Below are positions 7,876-16,555 of a stretch of 64,000 bases of DNA, one piece after another (positions within the stretch are counted from its first letter, which is position 1; each line of letters opens with the position of its first letter). Made by a program: the position numbers and the translations under genes. The stretch comes from Solibacillus palustris (GTDB taxonomy: Bacteria; Bacillota; Bacilli; Bacillales_A; Planococcaceae), in contig NZ_JAKZFC010000002.1 of NCBI RefSeq assembly GCF_022549215.1, forward strand, positions 310,001 through 374,000. Direction: 5' to 3'. The notes under the pieces are model-generated. The model was not told the origin of the DNA. It worked only from the letters and a program-made list of their open reading frames with translations, and searched no databases.

Positions 7876-8727
7876 CTAAAGGGGAGTAAATGTGTGACAT
7901 TTCATCAGTTGCATTAATTCATCCATCGAACGGGGAAGTTGCTGCTGGGGATGAATGAGCCCTTCACGTAACATTGATTCATAGCATTTTACGAGCCACG
8001 GTTTTTCGATATGCGCTTTTTTTAGTAGTGCATCATTCGAGAAAAGTGCATCCTTTTGACCTGAATACAATAATTGTCCTTTATGAAAGACAATAAAATG
8101 ATCGGCCCACCCATATATTAAATTGACCTGATGTGTCGAGTATAAAAATGTTCGATTTTCTGTATCTAATTCATCCAGATATGCTGTAAGCTGATTTGAA
8201 AAATAGTAATCTAAACTGCTCGTCGGTTCATCTAAAATATAAAGTTTTGGATCCATTGCATAAACACCTGCAATGGTCACACGTTTTTTTTGTCCACCAC
8301 TTAAAAAATGAATCGGTCTTTCGGTTAAGTCCTCTAATTCAGTTAATTGTATGGCGGTATCAACATGTTGTTCAATTTTTTCATGTGGCCATTTTAAATT
8401 AATCGGACCATATAAAATATCATGCTTAACGGTAGAGGCAAATAATTGATTGTCTGCTTCTTGAAAGATAAAGCCTACATGCTCCCGTAACTTAATTAAT
8501 TGTTTTTTAGAATAATGTAACGGTTCGTTTAAAAATTGAATTTTACCACTACTAGGTTTTTCTAGCCCCATGAGCAATTTGAAAAATGTTGATTTACCTG
8601 AACCATTTTCACCTAATATCGCTACTTTTTTTCCCATTGGAATCGTTAATGATAAATCATGTAATGCCTGTGTACCATCACTATATTGAAATGATACATG
8701 CTCAAACGTAAAATAGCTTTCTGTCAT
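7876..8727 (-). CDS. cbiO: Cobalt ECF transporter ATPase subunit
   Basis: Energises cobalt uptake on the cytoplasmic face of the CbiMNQO importer. The 283-residue ABC ATPase shows Walker A GENGSGKST, Q-loop FQEADNQLF, signature LSGGQKKR, Walker B LYILDEPTSSLD and switch His in STHQV. ATG 8727 has AAGGAGAT upstream. It follows cbiQ by 13 bases and precedes the 43-residue gene. Length and motifs are normal for CbiO/EcfA. The family was assigned as cobalt rather than nickel or general ECF because cbiM and cbiN are present and a cobalamin riboswitch leads the operon. Confidence 0.94.
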   Translation of the reverse strand: MTESYFTFEHVSFQYSDGTQALHDLSLTIPMGKKVAILGENGSGKSTFFKLLMGLEKPSSGKIQFLNEPLHYSKKQLIKLREHVGFIFQEADNQLFASTVKHDILYGPINLKWPHEKIEQHVDTAIQLTELEDLTERPIHFLSGGQKKRVTIAGVYAMDPKLYILDEPTSSLDYYFSNQLTAYLDELDTENRTFLYSTHQVNLIYGWADHFIVFHKGQLLYSGQKDALFSNDALLKKAHIEKPWLVKCYESMLREGLIHPQQQLPRSMDELMQLMKCHTFTPL

Positions 8728-8740
8728 AACTAAAATCTCC

Positions 8741-9517
8741 TTAAACGATTAATACAAATGTAACGATCAAAAATCCACCTGCAATAATAGTCAGTTTTTG
8801 ATCCCATGCTTTTTCGCTCAAAAATTGCTGTGGAATAATAAATTGTTCAATATTTCGTGCCGTCATCGCATAGGTCATCGCCTGATGACGGAAAAATATC
8901 GAACGAAACAGAGCGCTAATGAGAAAGCTTAAAGATTGAAAGCTTATTCGATATGTTCGATAGCCTAGCCGAGCATCCTGCGCAGTATAAAGCTGCGCAA
9001 CTGTTTGTAAAAGTAAAAATATAAAACGATACATTAACTCAATTAATTCAATGATAATCGTTGGTACTTTTAATCTAGCAAGTACTGGGCTAATTTCATA
9101 CATCGGTGTTGTTAAAATTAAAAAATACAAGCAACTTGTTGCGCTAATCGAGGTAAAAAATATCGTGATAGCACGAAGTAAATCATTCGGCAATATAAAC
9201 AGCTGCATGCCAAGAAGTGTGCTATGCCATAATGCGGAAATTGGTATAGGTTGTGCAAATGAAATGGACAACACGATCGCAATCATACCTGCAAAAACAA
9301 AACCAATTGGCGCGATAAGTAATGTTACATATGTTTTCCAAGGAATTTTGGCATAAAAGATAATGACACTACTCATGAAGAGTAGTGTCCAAACCGATAA
9401 AATATTATTTCGTAATAATGTTACAAGTGATAATGAAATGACACTAAACGTTATTTTTTGACTAGCGGCAACCTTGTGAATCGCATTATGGCTCGCTAGA
9501 AAATCAATGTTCAGCAT
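8741..9517 (-). CDS. cbiQ: Cobalt ECF transporter transmembrane (T) subunit
   Basis: Couples the ATPase to the substrate-binding membrane subunits. The 258-residue protein has several hydrophobic helices and the cytoplasmic coupling region, where RLGYRTYRISFQSL and AMTARNIEQFI correspond to the T-component Ala-Arg-Gly-type motifs. It starts by overlapping the cbiN stop by 14 bases, so the two are coupled. Order M-N-Q-O is the classic cobalt arrangement. Confidence 0.92.
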   Translation of the reverse strand: MLNIDFLASHNAIHKVAASQKITFSVISLSLVTLLRNNILSVWTLLFMSSVIIFYAKIPWKTYVTLLIAPIGFVFAGMIAIVLSISFAQPIPISALWHSTLLGMQLFILPNDLLRAITIFFTSISATSCLYFLILTTPMYEISPVLARLKVPTIIIELIELMYRFIFLLLQTVAQLYTAQDARLGYRTYRISFQSLSFLISALFRSIFFRHQAMTYAMTARNIEQFIIPQQFLSEKAWDQKLTIIAGGFLIVTFVLIV

Positions 9518-9791
9518 GATCTTTTGTATGCTTTCCGCGCATATAACCGATGAAATAGCCGATAATTAGTGCACCAATAACACCTTGTAAAACGAATAAT
9601 AAGCTTTCGATTTCACCACTTGGAGGCTCCCAAATAGCGCTAAACCAAGGCTCATAGTCTGCAGCGATTTCTGTAATCGCTTCTTCAGCCTCACCATCAG
9701 CACCCCCAAATTCTGCATCCTGTAAAAATAATATTGGTAAAATCGCTAAGATCACGACGCCTAATAGTAATAGTAGATTCTTCTTAAACAT
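9504..9791 (-). CDS. cbiN: Cobalt transport accessory protein CbiN
   Basis: A 95-residue protein with two membrane segments, LLLLLGVVILAILPILFL near the N-terminus and VLQGVIGALIIGYFIGYM near the C-terminus. They flank an extracytoplasmic loop with the family signature F-GGADG-A and YEPWFSAIWEPPSGEIESLL. In related systems this loop contacts CbiM and is needed for metal loading. It lies one base after cbiM on the minus strand and overlaps cbiQ. Size and topology are typical. Confidence 0.93.
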   Translation of the reverse strand: MFKKNLLLLLGVVILAILPILFLQDAEFGGADGEAEEAITEIAADYEPWFSAIWEPPSGEIESLLFVLQGVIGALIIGYFIGYMRGKHTKDHAEH

Positions 9792-9792
9792 G

Positions 9793-10536
9793 TTAGCTCT
9801 CCTTAGCCTTTAAAATACGTAGTTGAATTAATTCTTTCATATTATATTTTTGTAAAAAGTTCATAATCATTACGGTTAATAATCCTTCACTAATAGCTAA
9901 TGGAATTTGTGTTAACGCAAAGATGCTTGCAAATTTTTGGAATGAACCTAAAATGCCACCAACTTCTGAAGGGAACGCTAATGCTAATTGAACAGATGTC
10001 ATAACATATGTGCCTAAATCACCAAGCATGGCCGCGAAAAATACTGCGACGCTAAATGAAAGGTCCCATTTTGTTGCGAGCTTATAAACACCTACGGCAA
10101 TAAATGGACCAACGATTGCCATCGAGAAAATATTAGCGCCTAAAGTCGTTATGCCACCATGTGCAAGTAATAGCGATTGGAATAATAGGACGATTGATCC
10201 TAAAACGCTCATAACAAAAGGTCCAAATAAAATTGAACCTAAGCCAACGCCAGTAGGGTGAGAACAGCTCCCGGTTACTGATGGGATTTTTAATGCAGAT
10301 AAGACGAATGTAAAGGCCCCTGATAGGGCAAGTAATAATTTACTTTCTGGATTTTCTTTCACGACGAGGCGGATCACTTTTAGTCCTTTAACAAGGAATG
10401 GTAAGCATAGTGCAAACCAGAAAATTGCCCAACCAATTGGTAAAAATCCTTCCATAATGTGCATGGCATATGCCTGCTTTGGCATAAATAATAAAACGAT
10501 ACCGAAGTAAGCAAGTTTTGGTAAGTATTGCTTCAT
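9793..10536 (-). CDS. cbiM: Cobalt ECF transporter substrate-binding (S) subunit
   Basis: Membrane protein of 247 residues that binds cobalt. The N-terminus is a signal-peptide-like stretch ending in KQAYA, after which the mature protein would begin MHIMEGFLP. In this family the new N-terminal Met and following His directly ligate the metal. Further family marks are [17 protein letters not shown] and [17 protein letters not shown] 10536 follows AAAGGAGTAAAAAC. It is the first gene of the operon and is preceded by tandem terminators and a cobalamin riboswitch, so high adenosylcobalamin should shut it off. Confidence 0.95.
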   Translation of the reverse strand: MKQYLPKLAYFGIVLLFMPKQAYAMHIMEGFLPIGWAIFWFALCLPFLVKGLKVIRLVVKENPESKLLLALSGAFTFVLSALKIPSVTGSCSHPTGVGLGSILFGPFVMSVLGSIVLLFQSLLLAHGGITTLGANIFSMAIVGPFIAVGVYKLATKWDLSFSVAVFFAAMLGDLGTYVMTSVQLALAFPSEVGGILGSFQKFASIFALTQIPLAISEGLLTVMIMNFLQKYNMKELIQLRILKAKES

Positions 10537-10576
10537 GTTTTTACTCCTTTTTTCTTATTTGATGAAAAAAGTGCAT

Positions 10577-10636
10577 AAAAAAATACACTTTTGAGAGTAA
10601 AAGTGCATCACAAAAAAGCAAGCGATTTTGCTTGTT
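10577..10636 (-). terminator. Two tandem terminators in the cbiM leader
   Basis: On the minus strand a first hairpin (CAAGC-AAAATC-GCTTG then CTTTTTT, 10612-10636) is followed by a second (CACTTTT-ACTCTC-AAAAGTG then TATTTTTTT, 10577-10605). Both lie between the riboswitch and cbiM and fit a transcription-termination platform. Confidence 0.75.
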
Positions 10637-10671
10637 TCACGCACCTATCCTCGTAGGTTTGAATAACTTTA

Positions 10672-10818
10672 TTTTTGGCAGGTCTCCTGACTTCTTTTCG
10701 ACGTATTACATGTCTTCCCACAAAAAATGCAGTGACGTGATATGTAATACTCCAAGTTACAGTTGCGGGACAGTACCGGACTTACACCGGTTTCCCTATT
10801 AAGCTTGTAAAAGCACCA
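10672..10818 (-). promoter_or_regulatory. Cobalamin riboswitch of the cbiMNQO operon
   Basis: Minus-strand landmarks in order: GGTGC, AATAGGGAA, ACCGGTGTAAGTCCGGTA, CTGTCCCGCAACTGT, GCAGTGAC-like bulge region, GTGGGAAGA, and B12 box AGTCAGGAGACCTGCC. It lies about 140 bases before cbiM. Confidence 0.95.
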
Positions 10819-11014
10819 AAAATCATTCAATTTTCACCATGTGAGGAAATAGTATCATTCGTTATTTCATTTGTCATCATTAATTTTTTTAATACTTCAA
10901 AAATGCAAGGTCATTTTCTGAAAATAATGTAAAATTATCTGTCACTTATGAGCATAGCTTTCTATTATATTCTGTTTTTTCTTCTGAATTGTATAAATTG
11001 TTCGTAAATTTATA

Positions 11015-11043
11015 TTGTCAAAAGTGTGGTAACATGATAGAGT
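11015..11043 (+). promoter_or_regulatory. Possible promoter of the cbiL operon
   Basis: TTGTCA, a 17-base spacer and TAGAGT lie just before the riboswitch. The -10 match is only fair. Confidence 0.35.
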
Positions 11044-11063
11044 TACGTTAATTTCATAGTACA

Positions 11064-11228
11064 AGTAATAAAGTGCTCTTTTTTTAAGAGGTAAAAGGGA
11101 AATTAGTAAAAATCTAATGCAGCCCCCGCTACTGTAATAGCTGATGAAATCACAACTAATCACTGTCAAAATGATGGGAAGATGTGATAGTAAAATGACG
11201 CTTGAGCCAGGAAACCTGCTTTATTATT
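11064..11228 (+). promoter_or_regulatory. Cobalamin riboswitch of the cbiL operon
   Basis: Conserved blocks on the plus strand: AGTGCTC, AAAAGGGAA, AATGCAGCCCCCGCTACTGTAA, CACTGTC, GGGAAGATG and the B12 box GAGCCAGGAAACCTGC. It lies about 150 bases before cbiL, with a terminator in between. Confidence 0.95.
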
Positions 11229-11307
11229 GAAACACGACTTTTCGGTGGGAGAAGGACGGCGACAAATACATTACTTGTATTTCCTTATACTTTTTTAGGA
11301 TGTCCAT

Positions 11308-11343
11308 GCCTATTTCTAGCACTTGCCGGAAATAGGCTTTTTT
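11308..11343 (+). terminator. Riboswitch-controlled terminator before cbiL
   Basis: GCCTATTTC / GAAATAGGC stem with a 12-base loop followed by TTTTTT, between the aptamer and the cbiL ribosome site. Expected to form when adenosylcobalamin is bound. Confidence 0.85.
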
Positions 11344-11379
11344 GTGTTTGTACGATTCTTTTAAAAGGGGAAAAAGACA

Positions 11380-12084
11380 ATGACAGTTGGAACATTATAT
11401 GGTGTGGGCGTTGGTCCTGGAGATCCGGAATTAATTACTATAAAAGCTTTTCGTAAATTAAAGGAATGCCCAGTAATTGCATATCCGAAAAAAATGCGCG
11501 GCAGTAAATCATATGCTCAAAAAATAATTGATTTATATGTGGATCCACAAAAAAAAACAATGCTTGGTCTCGTTTTTCCAATGACGAAGGACCAAGAAAC
11601 GTTACAGCAAGAGTGGAAAAAATCCGTCGAGCAAATATACTCCCATTTACAGGAAGGTAAGGATGTAGCCTTTGTAACTGAAGGAGACCCCATGTTATTT
11701 AGTACGTATATTCATTTGATGAAATTAATGAAAGAACAACATCCAGACGTGCCAATGCAATCGGTTGCAGGCATTTCTTCGTTTAATGGAACAGCTAATC
11801 GCCTTCATATTCCGTTAGCTGATGGGGATGATCATGTGGCGATGATTCCAGCAACAGATAATAAAGAAGAAATGCGGAATGTATTAGAAACTCATGATGG
11901 TATTGTATTTATTAAAATCGCAAAAGTACTAGATCAAATGCTTGATTTGTTGGAGGAAATGAACTTATTAAAAAACACACATGTCGTTACGAAAGTGACT
12001 TCGGATGAAGAAGTGATATGGGATGTTGAAAATTTACGTGGTACAGAGTTGAACTATTTATCGTGCATGATTGTTCGTAAATAA
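11380..12084 (+). CDS. cbiL: Precorrin-2/cobalt-precorrin-2 C20-methyltransferase
   Basis: Uses SAM to methylate C20 of (cobalt-)precorrin-2. The 234-residue protein is a tetrapyrrole methylase with the N-terminal GVGVGPGDPELITIKA, the second motif VTEGDPMLFSTY and the third SVAGISSFNGTANRL. These distinguish CbiL/CobI from the other corrin methylases. ATG 11380 follows AAAAGGGGAAAAAGAC. It heads an operon with sirC, cobA, a methyltransferase and cbiX under a cobalamin riboswitch. With CbiX as cobalt chelatase, the cobalt-early (anaerobic) route is implied, so the CbiL name is preferred. Confidence 0.93.
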   Translation: MTVGTLYGVGVGPGDPELITIKAFRKLKECPVIAYPKKMRGSKSYAQKIIDLYVDPQKKTMLGLVFPMTKDQETLQQEWKKSVEQIYSHLQEGKDVAFVTEGDPMLFSTYIHLMKLMKEQHPDVPMQSVAGISSFNGTANRLHIPLADGDDHVAMIPATDNKEEMRNVLETHDGIVFIKIAKVLDQMLDLLEEMNLLKNTHVVTKVTSDEEVIWDVENLRGTELNYLSCMIVRK

Positions 12085-12109
12085 GAAAGATAACGTTGGA
12101 GGACACAAG

Positions 12110-12736
12110 ATGAGTTATTTTCCAATTATGCTGAATCTCGATTATAAAAAAGTAGTCGTTGTTGGTGGTGGACATGTTGCAACACAAAAAGTAGAGGCAC
12201 TACTTGTGACGAAGGCTAATATTATCGTTGTCAGTCCAATGCTTACGGCAACGTTACAGCATTACTCACAACTTCGAAAAATTCAGTGGCGCAATAAAAC
12301 GTTTGAGCCGGTAGATTTAGATGATGCGATATTAATTTTTGCTGCAACTAACGAGGAAACGGTCAATGATCAAATCGAGCAAGCAACACAGCACTGGCAA
12401 TTGTTCATGAGGGTAGATAACAATGGGCGTATGGATTTTATGAACCCAGCCGTTGTACGTCGAGGTGATTTTGTATTAACCGTTTCCACCTCTGGGGCAA
12501 GTCCAGCATTTACACGACAAGTAAAACAACAATTAAGTGAACAGTTTGATGATAGTTATGAGGCATATACGTCATTTTTAAAGAATGGTAGACAGGCCAT
12601 TTTGGAGAAATTTGAAGGCGAGCAAAAACGACGAGCTGTAGCCGCACTTTTAGAACCGCAAGTTTTACAGTGGATTCAACAACAAGATTTTGAGCAATGT
12701 GAAAATTATATACAACAATTATTAGAAGGTGAATGA
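12110..12736 (+). CDS. sirC: Precorrin-2 dehydrogenase (SirC/YlnF type)
   Basis: Oxidises precorrin-2 to sirohydrochlorin with NAD(P). The 208-residue protein starts MSYFPIMLNLDYKKVVVVGG, with the Rossmann Gly-rich turn GGGHVATQKVEAL. The central segments AATNEETVNDQI and VRRGDFVLTVSTSGASPAFT are the conserved region of the CysG N-terminal/Met8 family. The ATG at 12110 was chosen because TTGGAGGACACAAG precedes it, 13 codons inside a longer open frame. It overlaps cobA in an ATGA stop-start. Chelation is probably done by CbiX downstream. Confidence 0.9.
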   Translation: MSYFPIMLNLDYKKVVVVGGGHVATQKVEALLVTKANIIVVSPMLTATLQHYSQLRKIQWRNKTFEPVDLDDAILIFAATNEETVNDQIEQATQHWQLFMRVDNNGRMDFMNPAVVRRGDFVLTVSTSGASPAFTRQVKQQLSEQFDDSYEAYTSFLKNGRQAILEKFEGEQKRRAVAALLEPQVLQWIQQQDFEQCENYIQQLLEGE

Positions 12737-13497
12737 ATGTGAGTGGCTTTGTTTACATAGTTGGTGCTGGTCCGGGTGATCCCAAATTATTAACAATTCG
12801 AGCGTTGGAATGCCTCCAGTTAGCAGATGTGATTTTATATGATCGATTGGTGAATCCGCTAATTTTACAGCATGCAAAAAAAGAGGCGCAGTTAATCTAT
12901 TGCGGTAAAGAACCCGGAAAGCATGGAATGATTCAACAAGAAATTAATGAAGTATTGGTTAATCATGCAAAAAACAAAAAACAAGTAGTTCGCTTAAAAG
13001 GTGGCGATCCTTTCGTATTTGGCCGTGGAGCGGAGGAAGCCCTTTTTTTAAAGGAACATGATGTGTCCTTTGAAATTGTACCTGGTATCTCAGCGGGCAT
13101 TGCAGCACCTGCCTATGCAGGTATTCCGGTAACACATCGTGACTTTTCGAATAGCTTTGCGATTGTCACGGGTCATGGTCGTGAGGATAAAGGACAAGAT
13201 TTTTTACGTTGGGGTGCATTAGCACAAATTGATACAATCGCTTTTTATATGAGTGTGGGTAATATTGAATTTATAGCACAAAAATTGATTACACATGGGA
13301 AAGCAGCACATACGCCTGTTGCTGTAATCGAGTGGGGTACAACCGAGCGTCAACGTACAATTACGGGTCAGCTTGCTACGATTAGTGAACAAATTGTAGC
13401 GGAACAAATTAAAAATCCAGCTATGATCTTAGTTGGAGATGTAGTTCAGCTTCATGACCAAATTGCTTGGTTTAAAGAAAAGCTAACGATTTCTTAA
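12733..13497 (+). CDS. cobA: Uroporphyrinogen-III C-methyltransferase
   Basis: Methylates uroporphyrinogen III at C2 and C7 to give precorrin-2, the branch point to cobalamin and siroheme. The 254-residue protein shows YIVGAGPGDPKLLTIRA, DVILYDRLVN, VRLKGGDPFVFGRGAEE and VPGISAGIAAPAYAGIPVTH, all hallmarks of SUMT. Its start codon overlaps the sirC stop (ATGA), so translation is coupled. The three genes cobA, sirC and cbiX could by themselves make cobalt-sirohydrochlorin; CbiL then performs the first corrin-specific methylation. Confidence 0.95.
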   Translation: MNVSGFVYIVGAGPGDPKLLTIRALECLQLADVILYDRLVNPLILQHAKKEAQLIYCGKEPGKHGMIQQEINEVLVNHAKNKKQVVRLKGGDPFVFGRGAEEALFLKEHDVSFEIVPGISAGIAAPAYAGIPVTHRDFSNSFAIVTGHGREDKGQDFLRWGALAQIDTIAFYMSVGNIEFIAQKLITHGKAAHTPVAVIEWGTTERQRTITGQLATISEQIVAEQIKNPAMILVGDVVQLHDQIAWFKEKLTIS

Positions 13498-13515
13498 TGA
13501 AAGGAGATTCACTGT

Positions 13516-14403
13516 ATGAAAGAATCCCCTTTAACGATAAATTTTGAAAAGCAATGGAAAGAGGGCATGCATGATTGGCATGGCATGATGCCTGAACGAA
13601 TGATCAATGATAAATTAGAAGAAGCATTTTGGGCGCAATCGATGCAAAAGAAAACGTATAAGCAAACCGATGCCCATGCCAAACAAATTTATGAAAAAAT
13701 GAAGCGCCATATCCCAGCTAAGGCAAGCTGTATCGAGATTGGACCAGGTTGGGGAAATTATACGTTTTCACTGCAAGAAGACGTTGAAAAATTAACTTTA
13801 GTAGATGGTTCAGAAAGTGTGCTCCACTATTTGAAACAGTATTTCGTAGACGATGAAGGTGTTCAGTTAGTGCATGCAAAATGGGAAGATGCAATACTTG
13901 AGCCACATGATATTGTTGTAGGCGTCAATTGCTATTATCGCATGTATGAAATGAACGAAACGCTATTAAAAATGAATGCGCTCGCGAAAAAGCGTGCGAT
14001 TATTGGTCTTACAACAGGGCCGATTCAACCGCATTATGAAGTGCTTCATCAAAAATATGGTTACAAAATTAAATACCCACGTCGTGATTATATTCAAATC
14101 GTGAATATGCTGTATCAGCTTGGTATTTACGCAGATTGTGAAATGTTAAAGCTGGAGCGAACATATCGCTACGAAAATGAGGAAGCTTTATATGCTGCTC
14201 AGAGTAAAAAGATATTAGATTCTCAATTTGATATAGCGCATGTGAAGGCATCACTAGTGCCATTTATTAAAGAAATTCAAGGTAAAATTGAGTACCGCCA
14301 TACATTTTATGCGGCCATTATTAGCTGGGAGCCAGTAAAACTAGGAGGATATGATGACAACTTGGAACTTAACAAACATGCAGCGTCATCTGCTTATTTG
14401 TAA
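13516..14403 (+). CDS. Class I SAM-dependent methyltransferase of unknown target in the cobalamin operon
   Basis: A 295-residue protein with a Rossmann methyltransferase core: motif I CIEIGPGWGNYTFSL near residue 75, an acidic residue in LTLVDGSESVLHYL and IVVGVNCYYRMYEM further on. The N-terminal 60 residues (WKEGMHDWHGMMPERMINDK) are charged and unlike the core. It has its own AAAGGAGATT site and is sandwiched between cobA and cbiX, overlapping cbiX by 50 bases. That arrangement argues for a role in corrinoid metabolism, but no standard corrin methylase belongs to this fold except CbiT/CobL, which it does not obviously resemble. I cannot assign the substrate. Confidence 0.75.
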   Translation: MKESPLTINFEKQWKEGMHDWHGMMPERMINDKLEEAFWAQSMQKKTYKQTDAHAKQIYEKMKRHIPAKASCIEIGPGWGNYTFSLQEDVEKLTLVDGSESVLHYLKQYFVDDEGVQLVHAKWEDAILEPHDIVVGVNCYYRMYEMNETLLKMNALAKKRAIIGLTTGPIQPHYEVLHQKYGYKIKYPRRDYIQIVNMLYQLGIYADCEMLKLERTYRYENEEALYAAQSKKILDSQFDIAHVKASLVPFIKEIQGKIEYRHTFYAAIISWEPVKLGGYDDNLELNKHAASSAYL

Positions 14404-15550
14404 TGGCGCAACTTGCATGGGTGCGGGAGCAGAAGAAGTAACCCAGCAAATTCGCGATGAAATTCGTAAATCCAGATTGGATGAGAATATTCATACATCA
14501 CGAACACGCTGTAACGGTCGCTGTAAGGATAAATGTGTAGTAATCGATTATCCAAAAGGTACTTGGTATTCCGTTCAGGCTGAACAAACAGCGCGTGCCA
14601 TTGTTCATGAAAATGTTGAAGAACAAGCGGTTATTTATACAATGCAAGACGGTGAACGAAAACGACCAGACAATCGCATTAAAGGTATCGAAAAATATAG
14701 AAAAGAGAAGGGTACTGTGAAAAAAGCAATTTTATTCGTAGGACATGGTAGTAGATTAGAAGCAGGCAACGAAGAAGTACGTCAATTTATACAGCAAATG
14801 AGACCGATGATTGATGCATCACTACTCGTCGAAACGTGCTTTTTAGAGTTTGCATCACCAAATATTGAAGATGGCATTCATCATTGTATCGAACAAGGGG
14901 CAGATGAAGTGCATGTCATTCCAATTATTTTATTGCATGCAGGGCATTCGAAAATGCATATTCCAGCCGAAATTGAGCATGCGAAAGAGCATTTTCCAGA
15001 TATTCGCTTTACTTATGGACAAACCATCGGTATTCATGAAGAAATCTTTGAAATTTTAACGTCTCGCTTAATGGAAATTGGGTTCAATCCAGATGAAAAG
15101 CATGATGATACTGCAATTTTATTAATTGCACGAGGTGGAAGTGATCCGTACGCTAACGGTGATTTTTATAAAATTTCACGTTTGTTATGGGAAAAGCATA
15201 ATGTACCAATTGTTGAAAGTGCCTTTATGGGGGTGACAACGCCAACCGTTGAACAAGGGATTGAACGTTGTGTCAAATTAGGCGCGAAAAAGATTATTAT
15301 GCTGCCATACTTCCTATTTACGGGGATTTTAATGGAGCGAATGCATAAAATGGCTACGCAGTTTACTTCACAATACCCTGATATAACAATTGAACTTGCT
15401 GGTTATTTTGGCTATCATCCAAAGTTAAAAATCGTACTTTTAGAGCGTATGCAGCAAGCGCTTGATGGCACATCTACAGGAATGCAAGATTTAGAAAACT
15501 TTAGAAAATATGCAGAAGAGCATGGTTATGAACATCATCACCATCATTAA
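14354..15550 (+). CDS. cbiX: Ferredoxin-CbiX fusion: sirohydrochlorin cobaltochelatase
   Basis: Inserts cobalt into sirohydrochlorin. The 398-residue protein has two parts. Residues about 10-85 form a thioredoxin-like [2Fe-2S] ferredoxin with Cys 16, 21, 53, 57 and 61 (CNGATC and CNGRCKDKC). From about residue 122 the chelatase begins KKAILFVGHGSR with the metal-site His 131, and a second half contains LLIARGGSDPYANGDFYK. It ends EHGYEHHHHH, a natural His-rich metal store. ATG 14354 has AGGAGG 4 bases upstream; ATG 14351 would be too close. In Bacillus megaterium the ferredoxin (CbiW) is a separate gene. Confidence 0.92.
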   Translation: MTTWNLTNMQRHLLICNGATCMGAGAEEVTQQIRDEIRKSRLDENIHTSRTRCNGRCKDKCVVIDYPKGTWYSVQAEQTARAIVHENVEEQAVIYTMQDGERKRPDNRIKGIEKYRKEKGTVKKAILFVGHGSRLEAGNEEVRQFIQQMRPMIDASLLVETCFLEFASPNIEDGIHHCIEQGADEVHVIPIILLHAGHSKMHIPAEIEHAKEHFPDIRFTYGQTIGIHEEIFEILTSRLMEIGFNPDEKHDDTAILLIARGGSDPYANGDFYKISRLLWEKHNVPIVESAFMGVTTPTVEQGIERCVKLGAKKIIMLPYFLFTGILMERMHKMATQFTSQYPDITIELAGYFGYHPKLKIVLLERMQQALDGTSTGMQDLENFRKYAEEHGYEHHHHH

Positions 15551-15553
15551 TGG

Positions 15554-15595
15554 AAGAAGCTACTGTCCACAATTGTGAACAGTAGCTTCTTTTTA
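15554..15595 (+). terminator. Terminator of the cbiL-cbiX operon
   Basis: AGAAGCTACTGT / ACAGTAGCTTCT stem with a 12-base loop and a TTTTT tail, four bases after cbiX. It abuts the stop of convergent nrdF. Confidence 0.88.
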
Positions 15596-16555
15596 AAATT
15601 TAAATGTGTCATCGGTAATCGGTGCTACTTTTGCAACTGCATATGTAGCGCCTTTTTGACTGAAGAAATCATACGTTGAGCCAGTATTCGTAATTCCGTT
15701 CATAACAACGGGATTCACTTCTTCTTCTGGGAACATGGTTTCAAATCCTAGGTTCATCAGCGCTTTGTTGGCATTGTAGCGCACGTATTTTTTCACTTCT
15801 GGGGATAGACCTGTTTCGGCGTAAAGGTCTTCTGTATATTTCATTTCATTTTGATATAAATCGAGTAAAAATTCATAGCCCCATAGCGTTAATTCTTGTT
15901 TTTTGTCTTCAGAAAACGCTTTGAAAATGTTTTGTGCAAAAAAGCCTACTGCAACTCCGTGAATGCTCTCGTCGCGTAATATAAGTGAAATCACTTCTGC
16001 AGAGTTACGTAGTGTTCCTTGTCCACCTAAGTAAAGCGGGTAGAAGAAGCCTGAATAAAATAGGAAGCTTTCTAGCATGACAGAGGCATACATTGCTTTC
16101 CATAGGCTTTCAGGGTCATCTTCTTGTATTGCTTTATAAACGTCGCCAATGCGATTCGCTTTATATTGAAGGAATTCATTTTTTTGAACCCATTCAAAAA
16201 TTTCATCGATTTCGGTATTCGTACAAAGTGTTGTAAAAATATATGAATACGATTTTGCATGAATCGCTTCAAATGCGCCAAATACAGTTAGAACGGCCTT
16301 TTCCTGTAAATCAGGGGTGAATTTGGCGATTTCGTTCATTCCGATATTCGTTTGTACTGTATCGAGAAGTGTAAGACCACCGAAGACTTTTTTATACGTA
16401 TCCTGATGCTCGAATTCCTTCCATTGCTTTACATCCTTACTGACAGCAATTTCTTCCGGGAACCAAATTTGTTTCCATTGCTGATCCCAGAAAATACGTG
16501 CAAGCTCACTTGTGGGTTTGTTCCAGTTGACTGCTTTGTAAGTTAAATTTGACAT
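15593..16555 (-). CDS. nrdF: Ribonucleotide reductase class Ib, beta subunit
   Basis: Carries the di-metal tyrosyl-radical cofactor of the aerobic class Ib enzyme. The 320-residue protein has the metal ligands in FGAFEAIHAKSYSYIF (Glu, His and the nearby radical Tyr region) and RDESIHGVAVGFF (Glu, His). The ATG at 16555 is preferred over an upstream GTG because GAGGAG lies 9 bases before it. It overlaps the end of nrdE by 13 bases. Last gene of the nrdHIEF operon. Confidence 0.95.
   Translation of the reverse strand: MSNLTYKAVNWNKPTSELARIFWDQQWKQIWFPEEIAVSKDVKQWKEFEHQDTYKKVFGGLTLLDTVQTNIGMNEIAKFTPDLQEKAVLTVFGAFEAIHAKSYSYIFTTLCTNTEIDEIFEWVQKNEFLQYKANRIGDVYKAIQEDDPESLWKAMYASVMLESFLFYSGFFYPLYLGGQGTLRNSAEVISLILRDESIHGVAVGFFAQNIFKAFSEDKKQELTLWGYEFLLDLYQNEMKYTEDLYAETGLSPEVKKYVRYNANKALMNLGFETMFPEEEVNPVVMNGITNTGSTYDFFSQKGATYAVAKVAPITDDTFKF

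Noticed and set aside
10942-11169. Minus-strand 75-codon open frame
   Set aside because: It overlaps the cbiL riboswitch in antisense and has no coding character.
15533-15550. EHHHHH at the end of CbiX as an engineered tag
   Set aside because: Natural CbiX proteins end in His-rich tails, and a normal stop and native terminator follow.
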